Shown in pieces: positions 7,871 through 15,616 of a DNA stretch of 64,000 nucleotides; position 1 is the first letter of the stretch; the number at the start of each line of letters is the position of its first letter. Source of the stretch: Pacificimonas sp963710205 (lineage in GTDB: Bacteria; Pseudomonadota; Alphaproteobacteria; Sphingomonadales; Sphingomonadaceae); assembly GCA_963710205.1 (NCBI GenBank), contig CAVPZG010000005.1:744001-808000 (forward strand). The letters run 5' to 3'. The translations under genes were made by a program, and so were the position numbers. The notes under the pieces are model-generated. The model was not told where the DNA came from. It did no database searches and saw only the letters and a program-made list of their open reading frames with translations.

Positions 7871-8347
7871 ATCGGCACGATAGCTTACCGTCTTGACGAC
7901 ATCGATCGTCAGATCCTGCGGCATTTGCAGGAGGAGGGCCGCCTTACAAATGTCGATCTGGCCCAGCGTGTCGGTCTGACTGCGCCGCCCTGTCTGCGCC
8001 GTGTACGCGCACTGGAAGAAGCGGGTATTATCAACGGCTTTCATGCCGATCTGAACCCAACCGCTCTCGATTACAATATCACCGTTTTTGCCATGGTCAG
8101 TCTGAAAAGCCAGGCGGAAGCCGACCTGAAGGCGTTCGAGGCCCATGTGGAGAAGCTTGCCCCTGTCCGCGAATGTCACATGCTGAACGGAGAAATCGAC
8201 TTCATTCTGAAAATCGTTGCGCGCGATTTACAGAGTTTCCAGAACTTCCTGACCAGCGAGCTGACGTCCGCACCGAATGTCGAACATGTGAAGACATCGC
8301 TGACCATCCGCAGCTCTAAGCGGCTGCCGGGCGTGCCTGTGGATTGA
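7871..8347 (+). CDS. Lrp/AsnC family transcriptional regulator with no canonical start codon
   Basis: The homology begins with YRLDDIDRQILRHLQEEGR, the typical first helix of Lrp/AsnC proteins. The helix-turn-helix (NVDLAQRVGLTAPPCLRRVRAL) and a C-terminal RAM/AsnC ligand domain (VRECHMLNGEIDFILKIVA) follow. In this frame there is no ATG, GTG or TTG upstream of the homology. The first one is a TTG at 7925, which would remove half the DNA-binding domain. An ATC at 7871, 7 nt after GAAAAGGG, is the best-placed initiator, giving about 158 residues. Rare ATC/ATA initiation, a start-codon mutation or a sequence error are alternatives. These proteins usually control amino-acid metabolism or export. 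The convergent exporter gene overlaps its 3' end by 32 bp. Confidence 0.8.
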   Translation: MGTIAYRLDDIDRQILRHLQEEGRLTNVDLAQRVGLTAPPCLRRVRALEEAGIINGFHADLNPTALDYNITVFAMVSLKSQAEADLKAFEAHVEKLAPVRECHMLNGEIDFILKIVARDLQSFQNFLTSELTSAPNVEHVKTSLTIRSSKRLPGVPVD

Positions 8348-9557
8348 GCGTTCCCCGGAACAGCCACCAGCAGATGACAAGCGAGGTCAGACTGACGGCG
8401 GCAGTCGCCTCGGAGGGATTGAGCGGCAGCGCGGCAGTGATCGCGGCGCTGATCGCGCCGACACCGAACCCGGATGCGCCCAGTAGCGCCGATGCACTTC
8501 CCGCGCGCCTTGGATCGACGCTGAGCCCGCCCGCATTGGCATTGCCGGCGACAAAGCCGTACGTCGCGAGGACAAGGAAGAGCCCGCTCATCACGCCGAC
8601 AAGGCCGCCGAAACCCGTAAAGGCGATGACGGCAAGCAGAATGCCAGCAGCAATGCCCGCCTTGTTTGCCGTCCGCATGATGACATCGGCGGGATAACGG
8701 TCGAGCAGATAGCGATTGACCTGACTGCCAGCGATCAGGCCTGCCGCGTTGAGGCCGAACAGCCAGCCAAACATGGTTTCCGACACGCCATATTGGGTAA
8801 TCAGGATCGCGGGCGCCGAAGAAACATAGGCGAAAAGGCTTGCCATGTTGAAGGCCTGACCGAACATATAACCGCGAAACCGGGGTCGCTTCATCAGTGC
8901 GGTCATGCCACCGAAAAAGCCGCCCTCCCCCGCCGCAAGGGCCGTGTCTGCCGAACGGCTTTCCGGCAGGCCGAAAAATACCCACAGCCCCAGAAGCGCG
9001 CCATAGGCGGCGAGCGTCCAGAAAATCACCTGCCATTCACTGATCGAGAGGATCAGAGAACCGAGCAGCGGCGCAAATATTGGCGCAAGTCCCATGACAA
9101 GCACGATCCAGGAAAAAATGCGCGCCGTGTCCTGATGATCGAACCGGTCGCGCACAACCGCGCGGGCGATAACGAGCGCGGCGCAACTGCCAAGGCCCTG
9201 CAGAAAACGCAGGGCGATCATCTGATCCGCGCTTTCTGCGAACACGCAAAGCAATGAGGTCACGGTATAGATGGCAATGCCGAGCAGGATGGGCGGACGC
9301 CTGCCAATGCGATCGGATAAGGGTCCGTAAAAGAGCTGGCCGAGCGATATGCCGACGAGGAAAGCGGCCAGCGTGTGCTGCATATCGGCGGTGTTCGCGC
9401 CAATGGCCGCGCCGATTGTTGGAAGCGCGGGCAAATACATATCAATGCTGAGCGGCCCGAAGGCGCTGAGGCCACCCAGCAGGATTATGAGTAAAACTGT
9501 CGGCTTCGCCCGTGCAGGCGCAACGGGGGCCAGAGACGCTGGCGTCTCCGGCCCCAT
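8316..9557 (-). CDS. Bcr/CflA family multidrug efflux MFS transporter
   Basis: This 413-residue major facilitator has about 12 hydrophobic segments. Motif A after TM2 reads GPLSDRIGRRPPILLG, TM1 has PLSIDMYLPALP, and TM4 has LRFLQGLGSCAALVIARAVVRD, all characteristic of drug/H+ antiporters of the Bcr/CflA (DHA1) group. It sits in the inner membrane and would export drugs or dipeptides/amino acids. Its 3' end overlaps that of the Lrp/AsnC gene on the other strand, a convergent arrangement that could let transcription interfere. The substrate is unknown. Confidence 0.9.
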   Translation of the reverse strand: MGPETPASLAPVAPARAKPTVLLIILLGGLSAFGPLSIDMYLPALPTIGAAIGANTADMQHTLAAFLVGISLGQLFYGPLSDRIGRRPPILLGIAIYTVTSLLCVFAESADQMIALRFLQGLGSCAALVIARAVVRDRFDHQDTARIFSWIVLVMGLAPIFAPLLGSLILSISEWQVIFWTLAAYGALLGLWVFFGLPESRSADTALAAGEGGFFGGMTALMKRPRFRGYMFGQAFNMASLFAYVSSAPAILITQYGVSETMFGWLFGLNAAGLIAGSQVNRYLLDRYPADVIMRTANKAGIAAGILLAVIAFTGFGGLVGVMSGLFLVLATYGFVAGNANAGGLSVDPRRAGSASALLGASGFGVGAISAAITAALPLNPSEATAAVSLTSLVICWWLFRGTLNPQARPAAA

Positions 9558-9603
9558 ATCGTCTTCGCTCTGATGCGGCGCGCCAGAAGGCGTGCCCTGG
9601 TCG

Positions 9604-10053
9604 CTACGCAGCTTTTATCTCTTCCTTCTCGGCCGGTTTTCGTTCCGCGAATTTCTGTCCGAGTTCCTCGATCTTTTCAGCGGAGAAGGCCTTTTCGGCG
9701 TGCGGGAACATGTCCTCCTCTTCCTCCTCAATATGATGCTCATAGCGGTGCTTCAGCTTGAGGAAGGTCGCCATCCAGTCGTCGGAGGAGGTTTCCATTT
9801 CCTCCAGCGTCGCGATATATTCGTCGATCTGCTTGTGTTCGGCAACGGAATGGCGCGCTTCGTCCTGCTGTTTCGGCAGCGCCATCATTTCCGCATAAAG
9901 CGATTGTTCCTCGGCATTGGCGTGACTTAGCGCCTCGGCCTTGAACTGATCGAAAAGGGTCTGACGAGCCGCGCCATTTGCGTCCGCAAGCTTGGCGAGA
10001 ATATCGCGGTGTTTGTCGTGGTCCTGCCTAAGCAGTTCAAATATACCGGCCAT
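9604..10053 (-). CDS. Hemerythrin HHE cation-binding domain protein
   Basis: This 149-residue, strongly acidic and helical protein has the His/Glu pattern of bacterial hemerythrin-like proteins: LRQDHDKHRDIL, LSHANAEEQSLY, HKQIDEYI and HRYEHHIEEEEEDMFP. These residues would bind a di-iron centre that senses or scavenges O2, NO or peroxide in the cytosol. GGAG lies in front of the ATG. A degenerate EcfG-like element (GGAAA-N17-CGTA) lies on the same strand around 10095-10120; it is too weak to count as a promoter. Gene-neighbour function is unclear. Confidence 0.88.
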   Translation of the reverse strand: MAGIFELLRQDHDKHRDILAKLADANGAARQTLFDQFKAEALSHANAEEQSLYAEMMALPKQQDEARHSVAEHKQIDEYIATLEEMETSSDDWMATFLKLKHRYEHHIEEEEEDMFPHAEKAFSAEKIEELGQKFAERKPAEKEEIKAA

Positions 10054-10114
10054 GGCGTCGTCTCCTATCTCTATCTATCTGAGAGTACGCATGAACCGCA
10101 CCAGGGTTTCCCTA

Positions 10115-11029
10115 CTATTTTGCCCTTTGGTGCTGCGCCTCCCGCGCCGCCTTCAGCTTCGCGAAGTCATCACCGGCGTGGTAGCTTGAGCGGGTGAGCG
10201 GCGATGAGGCGACGAGCAGAAACCCCTTCGCGCGTGCGATATCGCCGTAACTTCTGAACTGGTCCGGCGTGACGAAATCAATGACTTTGGCATGACGCGG
10301 CGTCGGCTGCAGATACTGACCAAGCGTCAGGAAATCCACGTCCGCCGAACGCATGTCATCCATCACCTGGTGCACCTCCAGGCGCTGTTCGCTTAGCCCC
10401 ATCATGAGGCCGGATTTGGTGAAGATGGTCGGATCCAGCGTCTTCACGCGCTCCAGCAGTCGAAGCGAGTGGTAATAGCGCGCTCCGGGACGAATGGTCG
10501 GATAAAGCCGCGGCACGGTTTCCAGATTGTGATTGTAAACGTCGGGGCGCGCATCGACGATCATTTCGACCGCCTCGTTCGCCTTGTTGCGGAAATCCGG
10601 TGTCAGGATTTCGATGGTCGTGTTCGGCGCATTTTTACGCAGCGCCTCGATCACCTTCACGAACTGGCGCGCGCCGCCGTCGGGAAGATCGTCGCGGTCT
10701 ACCGAGGTGATGACGATATGTTCGAGGCCGAGCTCTCCCGCAGCGACGGCGACATGTTCAGGCTCCAGCGGATCGACGGGCTGCGGCATCCCGGTCTTCA
10801 CATTGCAAAAGGCGCAGGCGCGCGTGCACGTGTCGCCAAGGATCATCACCGTTGCGTGCTTCTGCGTCCAGCACTCCCCGATATTCGGGCAGGCCGCCTC
10901 CTCGCACACTGTGTTCAGGTTGAGGCGGCGCATCAACTTGCGCGTTTCCGCAAAGCCTACGCTGGTCGGCGCCTTGACGCGCAGCCAGTCGGGCTTGCGG
11001 GTACGGATCTGTTCGGGTGCAGTAGCCAT
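10115..11029 (-). CDS. lipA: Lipoyl synthase
   Basis: This radical-SAM enzyme inserts two sulfur atoms into octanoyl-lipoyl domains. The auxiliary cluster motif CEEAACPNIGEC and the SAM cluster motif CTRACAFC are both present, as is the C-terminal RSSYHAGDDF, which supplies the serine ligand. I chose the ATG giving MATAPEQIRTRKPDWLR; a TTG three codons upstream also opens the frame. Its product is needed by the lipoylated E1-beta and E2 encoded a few kb away. It is divergent from the carbonic anhydrase gene with only about 50 bp between them. Confidence 0.96.
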   Translation of the reverse strand: MATAPEQIRTRKPDWLRVKAPTSVGFAETRKLMRRLNLNTVCEEAACPNIGECWTQKHATVMILGDTCTRACAFCNVKTGMPQPVDPLEPEHVAVAAGELGLEHIVITSVDRDDLPDGGARQFVKVIEALRKNAPNTTIEILTPDFRNKANEAVEMIVDARPDVYNHNLETVPRLYPTIRPGARYYHSLRLLERVKTLDPTIFTKSGLMMGLSEQRLEVHQVMDDMRSADVDFLTLGQYLQPTPRHAKVIDFVTPDQFRSYGDIARAKGFLLVASSPLTRSSYHAGDDFAKLKAAREAQHQRAK

Positions 11030-11082
11030 TGGCGTCAAATAGCGACTGGAGCGCGGGAAACAACTGCGTTAGATCGGCACGC

Positions 11083-11724
11083 ATGACTGTATTTTCCCAG
11101 CTGCTGAATGGCTATGACCGCTTTCGTGAAAGCACCTATCCGTCTCAAAAGGCGCGTTACGACAAACTGGCGCAGGGGCAGAATCCCGGCACGATGATCA
11201 TCAGCTGTGCCGACAGCCGGGTGTCGCCTTCGCTGATTTTCGACGCCGGACCTGGAGAGATTTTCACAGTCCGGAATGTGGCAAATCTGGTGCCGCCCTT
11301 CGATCCGTCAGGCGGCCTGCACGGCGTCTCCGCAGCGGTCGAATTTGCGGTTACCCAATTGGAAGTCGAGGATATCCTCATATTGGGACATGGCGGCTGC
11401 GGCGGCTGTCAGGCCGCGCTAACCGATCATTTTCATGGCAATGCGCCCGGAGAGGGGCATTTCATCGCACACTGGATCGCCCTGCTGGACGAAGCGCGCG
11501 AAAAAGTGCTGGCAGCGAACGACGGCAGGCAGGACGCCGCCGCACTGCTCGACATGGAACATGAGGCAGTACGTGTAAGCATCAGAAACCTGATGACATT
11601 CCCATTTGTCAAAGAGCGGGTTGCAGCGCAAAGACTGAAACTGCACGGCGGGCATTTCGCCGTTATGCACGGCGTACTGAACCTGATGGACGCCGACGGA
11701 AAATTCGTTCCGGTAACAGCCTAG
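11083..11724 (+). CDS. Beta-class carbonic anhydrase
   Basis: This 213-residue zinc enzyme interconverts CO2 and bicarbonate. The zinc ligands are visible as CADSR (Cys, with the Asp-Arg dyad) and HGGCGGC (His and Cys). The frame is open 18 codons further upstream, but the protein family begins at MTVFSQLLNGYDRF, so I place the start there. FHGNAPGEGHFIAHWIALLDEA is the usual helical insertion. It is monocistronic, and no obvious terminator follows. Confidence 0.94.
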   Translation: MTVFSQLLNGYDRFRESTYPSQKARYDKLAQGQNPGTMIISCADSRVSPSLIFDAGPGEIFTVRNVANLVPPFDPSGGLHGVSAAVEFAVTQLEVEDILILGHGGCGGCQAALTDHFHGNAPGEGHFIAHWIALLDEAREKVLAANDGRQDAAALLDMEHEAVRVSIRNLMTFPFVKERVAAQRLKLHGGHFAVMHGVLNLMDADGKFVPVTA

Positions 11725-11745
11725 GGCAACATTGCACACCACCGG

Positions 11746-12315
11746 CTAAAGCTTCGCAAGTTCCGCCGAATTTTCAGCGACTATGGCCTTCGCAGCCGTC
11801 GCCCAGGCGACAAGCGCGGGATAGGTGCCCTCGGCAATGTAGCTGTCGATCTGGTTGGTCAGTTCGCGGTTGGCGGTGCGGGAAGCTTCAAGCAGGTTCT
11901 TGTCGGGGCTGAGGGCACCGCGCATTTCGGCAAGGGCGGTTTCAGCCTCATCGGACAGACTGGTGTTGAGCACCAGGTCAGGAGAGGTTTCCGCCGTCGC
12001 TTCCTTCAGCCCCTTCAAAAGCTCGCGGTGATTTCTGGTCAACAGTTCCGCGAACGCCTTGACGTCGTCGCGTTCCGCCTCACGCGTGGCGATATCGGCA
12101 AGACCGACCTGCTGCGCGCTGACGGCGGCAATGCCGTCGATGAAGGTCTGCGCCTCGGTGAGTTCGATATCGCTCGCGACGGTCTGCTCCATTTCGGCCA
12201 GTTGCGCTTCGCTGTCGGCGACGATTTCGTCAGCAGTCGGCGCGGCCGGTTCCGGCGCGGAATCGCAGGCGGAAAGGGCGAGAACAGCGAGAGACGGAAT
12301 GAGAAATGACCGCAT
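11746..12315 (-). CDS. DUF4142 lipoprotein under general-stress promoter
   Basis: The 189-residue product starts MRSFLIPSLAVLALSAC, a lipoprotein signal peptide with lipobox LSAC. The mature protein is a helical DUF4142 (ferritin-like four-helix) domain with TFIDGIAAVSAQQVGLADIA and FAELLTRNHRELLKGLKEA. The domain's biochemical role is not established. A perfect EcfG promoter ends 35 bp before this ATG, which supports the start over longer readings of the frame. A periplasmic or outer-membrane stress role is inferred from that promoter. Confidence 0.88.
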   Translation of the reverse strand: MRSFLIPSLAVLALSACDSAPEPAAPTADEIVADSEAQLAEMEQTVASDIELTEAQTFIDGIAAVSAQQVGLADIATREAERDDVKAFAELLTRNHRELLKGLKEATAETSPDLVLNTSLSDEAETALAEMRGALSPDKNLLEASRTANRELTNQIDSYIAEGTYPALVAWATAAKAIVAENSAELAKL

Positions 12316-12350
12316 TTTGAGGCTTTCGACGGAGGGACCTGAATTGTCTG

Positions 12351-12375
12351 AACGCAGTGGTGGCGGCGCCGTTCC
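12351..12375 (-). promoter_or_regulatory. EcfG (sigma-EcfG) general stress response promoter for the DUF4142 gene
   Basis: On the minus strand GGAAC (12371-12375) and CGTT (12351-12354) are separated by exactly 16 bp, the alphaproteobacterial EcfG consensus. The predicted transcript starts near 12344, about 30 nt before the ATG. Two other sites in this window have the same geometry. Confidence 0.82.
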
Positions 12376-12412
12376 GTTGCCGGACCGACAGACTGTTTTT
12401 GTCGTGAAATGC

Positions 12413-13828
12413 TCAGTAATGGATGGCGCGGCCATAAGCGTCGAGGACGCTTTCGTGCATCATTTCGCTGAGCGTCGGATGCGCGAAGATCGTCTGCATC
12501 AGCTGTTCTTCCGTGGTTTCCAGCTGCCGGGCGAGGACGAAACCCTGAATGAGTTCCGTTACCTCCGCACCGATCATGTGCGCGCCGAGGAGTTCACCGG
12601 TTTCCGCGTCGAAGATCGTTTTGACGAGGCCATCCGCCTCGCCCAGCGCGATGGCCTTGCCGTTGCCGATGAACGGAAAGCGGCCGACCTTCAGCTTGCG
12701 GCCCGCCTCTTTCGCCTTTTCCTCGGTCAGGCCAATGCTGGCGATCTGCGGGCGGGCGTAGGTGCAGCCGGGGATGTTTGACTTGTCCATCGGATGCGGC
12801 GCGTGCCCCGAGCCTTTGCCGAGCGCCTCTGCTATGGCCTCCGCCGCGACGACGCCCTCATGCGATGCCTTGTGCGCCAGCCAGGGCGCGCCGGTGACAT
12901 CGCCGATGGCCCAGATGCCGTCGACATTGGTTTTACCATAGGCATCACCGACGATATGCCCGCGGTCGGTCTTTACACCAAGGTCTTCAAGGCCGATATT
13001 CTCGGTGTTTGCCGCGATGCCGATGGCGAGGATGACGTGGCTGAAGTCAGTGACGCTGACCTTCCCCGCCTTGTCCTTGATACTGGCTTTCACGCCCGTC
13101 GCCGACACGTCGATCTTCTCGACGGCGGCCTCGGTCAGGATCGTCATGCCATCCTTTTCGAGGCGTTTCCGCATGTGGACCGAGATGTCCTTGTCCTCGA
13201 CGGGGACGATGCGGTCCAGCATTTCGACGATGGTTACGTCCGCGCCCATGTCGCTGTAGAAGCTGGCGAATTCGACGCCGATCGCGCCCGATCCGATGAC
13301 CAGTAGCTTGGTCGGCATTTCAGTAGGGGTCATCGCATGGCGGTACGTCCAGACGCGTTTCCCGTCCGCCTTCAGATGCGGCAGCTCGCGGGCGCGGGCG
13401 CCGGTGGCGATGATGATGTGTTTGGCTGTCAGGTCGGTGGTCTTGCCGTTCTTCGAGACGGCGACCTTGCCCTTCCTGGTAATCTTGCCGTCGCCCTCGT
13501 GTACGTCGATTTTGTTCTTCTTCATCAGATGCTTGATGCCGCTGTTCAGCTGCCCCGCGACGCCGCGCGAGCGTTTGACGACCGCGTCCAGATTCATGGC
13601 GACATTATCGGCGCTGAGGCCGTAGTCCTTCGCATTGTCCATCATATGCTTCACCTCCGAAGAGCGCAGCAGCGCCTTCGTCGGAATGCAGCCCCAGTTG
13701 AGACAGATACCGCCCAGATTCTCGCGCTCGACGATTGCCGTTTTCAGGCCGAGCTGCGCGGCGCGAATGGCCGCGACGTAGCCGCCGGGGCCGGAGCCGA
13801 GGACGATGAGATCGTATGTGTTAGTCAT
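12413..13828 (-). CDS. lpdA: Dihydrolipoyl dehydrogenase (E3)
   Basis: This 471-residue flavoprotein reoxidises dihydrolipoamide in 2-oxoacid dehydrogenase complexes. It starts MTNTYDLIVLGSGPGGYVAAI (FAD site). The redox disulfide is GGICLNWGCIPTKALL, the NAD site is GSGAIGVEFASFY, and the C-terminal HPTLSEMMHE supplies the catalytic His-Glu. The frame opens 31 codons further upstream, but that extension is outside the family. It lies downstream of pdhC on the same strand, separated by 386 bp, so it may have its own promoter. Confidence 0.95.
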   Translation of the reverse strand: MTNTYDLIVLGSGPGGYVAAIRAAQLGLKTAIVERENLGGICLNWGCIPTKALLRSSEVKHMMDNAKDYGLSADNVAMNLDAVVKRSRGVAGQLNSGIKHLMKKNKIDVHEGDGKITRKGKVAVSKNGKTTDLTAKHIIIATGARARELPHLKADGKRVWTYRHAMTPTEMPTKLLVIGSGAIGVEFASFYSDMGADVTIVEMLDRIVPVEDKDISVHMRKRLEKDGMTILTEAAVEKIDVSATGVKASIKDKAGKVSVTDFSHVILAIGIAANTENIGLEDLGVKTDRGHIVGDAYGKTNVDGIWAIGDVTGAPWLAHKASHEGVVAAEAIAEALGKGSGHAPHPMDKSNIPGCTYARPQIASIGLTEEKAKEAGRKLKVGRFPFIGNGKAIALGEADGLVKTIFDAETGELLGAHMIGAEVTELIQGFVLARQLETTEEQLMQTIFAHPTLSEMMHESVLDAYGRAIHY

Positions 13829-14214
13829 GGCTGCGTCTCCGCGCAAAACACATGAGCTGCGGATGAGATTCGCCATGTTCAACCGCGCGATCAAGCTATT
13901 TCCGAAATTTCGATGGTCCAATTTACTTGCAGTTTGGGTTATAATTGCTGCCCATCCGAGCAGTAGCGCATGAAATTGCCAGTTCTTTCCCTCGTTTCAT
14001 GCGTACGAACTCAAACACGCGCTATCGGACAGGCGAATTCACGAAAGTATAGCCATATGCTATTGCCTGAATCCGCCTTCGTATCGCCTGTCTGAAGGGC
14101 AGAGAAACTTCCTTGAATTCGTCAGAAATTATCAGACATGAAGCTAGATCCACCGATCGAGCACTCCAATGCCGATGTAATCCGATAGAAAAAGCTGGAT
14201 TGCGCATAACGCTA
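13829..14214. other. 386-bp AT-richer spacer between pdhC and lpdA with nested inverted repeats; no supported gene
   Basis: Base composition is clearly more AT-rich than the flanking genes. The longest frame on the pdh strand is a 61-codon ORF (14022-14207) without a ribosome-binding site or recognisable domain. Nested inverted repeats occupy 14028-14092. No clear sigma-70 or EcfG promoter stands out. It may be a leader for lpdA or the remains of a lost gene. Confidence 0.5.
14028..14092. repeat. Nested inverted repeats (cruciform/RNA hairpin potential)
   Basis: The outer arms GACAGGCGA (14028-14036) and TCGCCTGTC (14084-14092) are perfect complements. Inside them lie CAGGC-g-AAT / ATTGCCTG and a perfect ATAGC-catat-GCTAT (14049-14063). 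In the lpdA leader orientation the RNA could fold in more than one way. Function unknown. Confidence 0.5.
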
Positions 14215-15585
14215 TCAAGCCAGCATCCCCATTGGCTCCTCGACCAGCCGCTGGAACGCGGCCATGAGCTGCGCGCCTGTTGCGCCGTCTATGGCGCGGT
14301 GGTCGAAGCTGCCGGTGGCAGTCATGACGGTGGCGATGGCGATGGCATCGTCGACGATGTGCGGGCGCTTCTCGCCTGCGCCGACGGCGAGGATCATGCC
14401 CTGCGGCGGATTGATGACGGCATCGAACTGCTTGATGCCGAACATGCCGAGGTTGGAGATGGAGCAGGTGCCGCCCTGGAACTCCTCCGGCTTCAGCTTG
14501 CCCTCCCGCGCGCGGCCCGCGAGATCCTTCGATTCCGTGGCAATCGAGGACAGGCGTTTTTCGGCGGCGTTGCGGATGATCGGCGTGATCAGGCCGCCCT
14601 CGATGGCGACCGCCATGCTGACATCGACGCGGTCGTATTTGATCAGGGTGTCGCCGGCGAACTGCACATTGGCATCGGGAACCTCGGTCAGCGCGATGGC
14701 GAGCGCCTTTATGAGAAGGTCGTTGACGCTGAGCTTGACGCCCTTGTCCGCCAATCCTGCGTTGAGTTCGGACCGCAGTTTCAGGAGCCTGTCGAGATTG
14801 CAGTCGAGCGTCAGGTAGAAATGCGGAACGGTCTGCTTCGATTCCGTCAGACGGCGTGCCGTCACCTTGCGGATGTTGGACAGCTTGATCGTCTCGTGCG
14901 GCGCATCTGCAGCCGCCTCCGTGGCGACGGACGCAGACGCAGGAGCCGGTTCAGCGGGAGCAGCCGCAGGGGCGGCCCTTTCCCCGGCGGGTGCAGCGGT
15001 CGCCTTTGCGTCCGTGACGTCAGCCTTCGTAATGCGGCCCTTTGGTCCGGTGCCCTTCACGGCGCTGAGGTCGAGGCCCCTGGCTTCGGCAATACGGCGC
15101 GCGAGCGGCGTGATGTTAAGGCGGTCGCCGTTCACCTTTGGCGCTGCGCCCGCAGGTGGCAGGTCGTCGCCGGATACATCGACCTGTGGATGTCCATGGC
15201 CGCGCGGCTCGTCTTTCGGCGCGGGCGCGGCCTCCGGAGCGGGGGCGTCCTTGGCGGTGGCTTCGGGCTTGTCCTCTTCGCGCGCATCGAGGTCCGGCGT
15301 GTGGGCCTCGGCCTTTTCGGCGGATATGCTGTCCGCGTCCTCACCCTCTTCGGCAAGAAGCATGATGGCGGTGCCGACCGCCACTTCCTCCGTACCTTCG
15401 TCGATCAGGATCTGCGCGACCGTGCCTTCGTCAACGGCCTCGACTTCCATGGTGGCCTTGTCGGTCTCGATTTCCGCCAGCAGATCGCCGGGTGCCACGC
15501 TGTCGCCGGGCTTGACGATCCATTTGGCGAGGGTGCCGTGTTCCATCGTAGGCGACAGGGCGGGCATGGTGATGGTGATGGGCAT
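14215..15585 (-). CDS. pdhC: Pyruvate dehydrogenase complex dihydrolipoamide acetyltransferase (E2)
   Basis: The 456-residue E2 core enzyme has one N-terminal lipoyl domain (lipoyl Lys in IETDKATME, about residue 43). An Ala/Pro/Glu-rich linker follows, then a peripheral-subunit-binding domain (ITPLARRIAEARGLD...GTGPKGRITKADV), a second linker, and the catalytic acetyltransferase domain ending with FDHRAIDGATGA, which holds the active-site His and Asp. It transfers acetyl groups to CoA. It follows pdhB by about 30 bp on the same strand and forms the pdhA-pdhB-pdhC operon. Confidence 0.95.
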   Translation of the reverse strand: MPITITMPALSPTMEHGTLAKWIVKPGDSVAPGDLLAEIETDKATMEVEAVDEGTVAQILIDEGTEEVAVGTAIMLLAEEGEDADSISAEKAEAHTPDLDAREEDKPEATAKDAPAPEAAPAPKDEPRGHGHPQVDVSGDDLPPAGAAPKVNGDRLNITPLARRIAEARGLDLSAVKGTGPKGRITKADVTDAKATAAPAGERAAPAAAPAEPAPASASVATEAAADAPHETIKLSNIRKVTARRLTESKQTVPHFYLTLDCNLDRLLKLRSELNAGLADKGVKLSVNDLLIKALAIALTEVPDANVQFAGDTLIKYDRVDVSMAVAIEGGLITPIIRNAAEKRLSSIATESKDLAGRAREGKLKPEEFQGGTCSISNLGMFGIKQFDAVINPPQGMILAVGAGEKRPHIVDDAIAIATVMTATGSFDHRAIDGATGAQLMAAFQRLVEEPMGMLA

Positions 15586-15616
15586 TAGCTGGTCGTCCTC
15601 GCACTGGTCGTCATCA

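Noticed and set aside
10095..10120. EcfG promoter for the hemerythrin gene (GGAAA-N17-CGTA)
   Set aside because: Two mismatches from the consensus; not in the class of the three perfect sites.
14022..14207. 61-codon ORF between pdhC and lpdA on the same strand
   Set aside because: No ribosome-binding site, no recognised domain and only local AT-rich context; reported as spacer and not as a gene.
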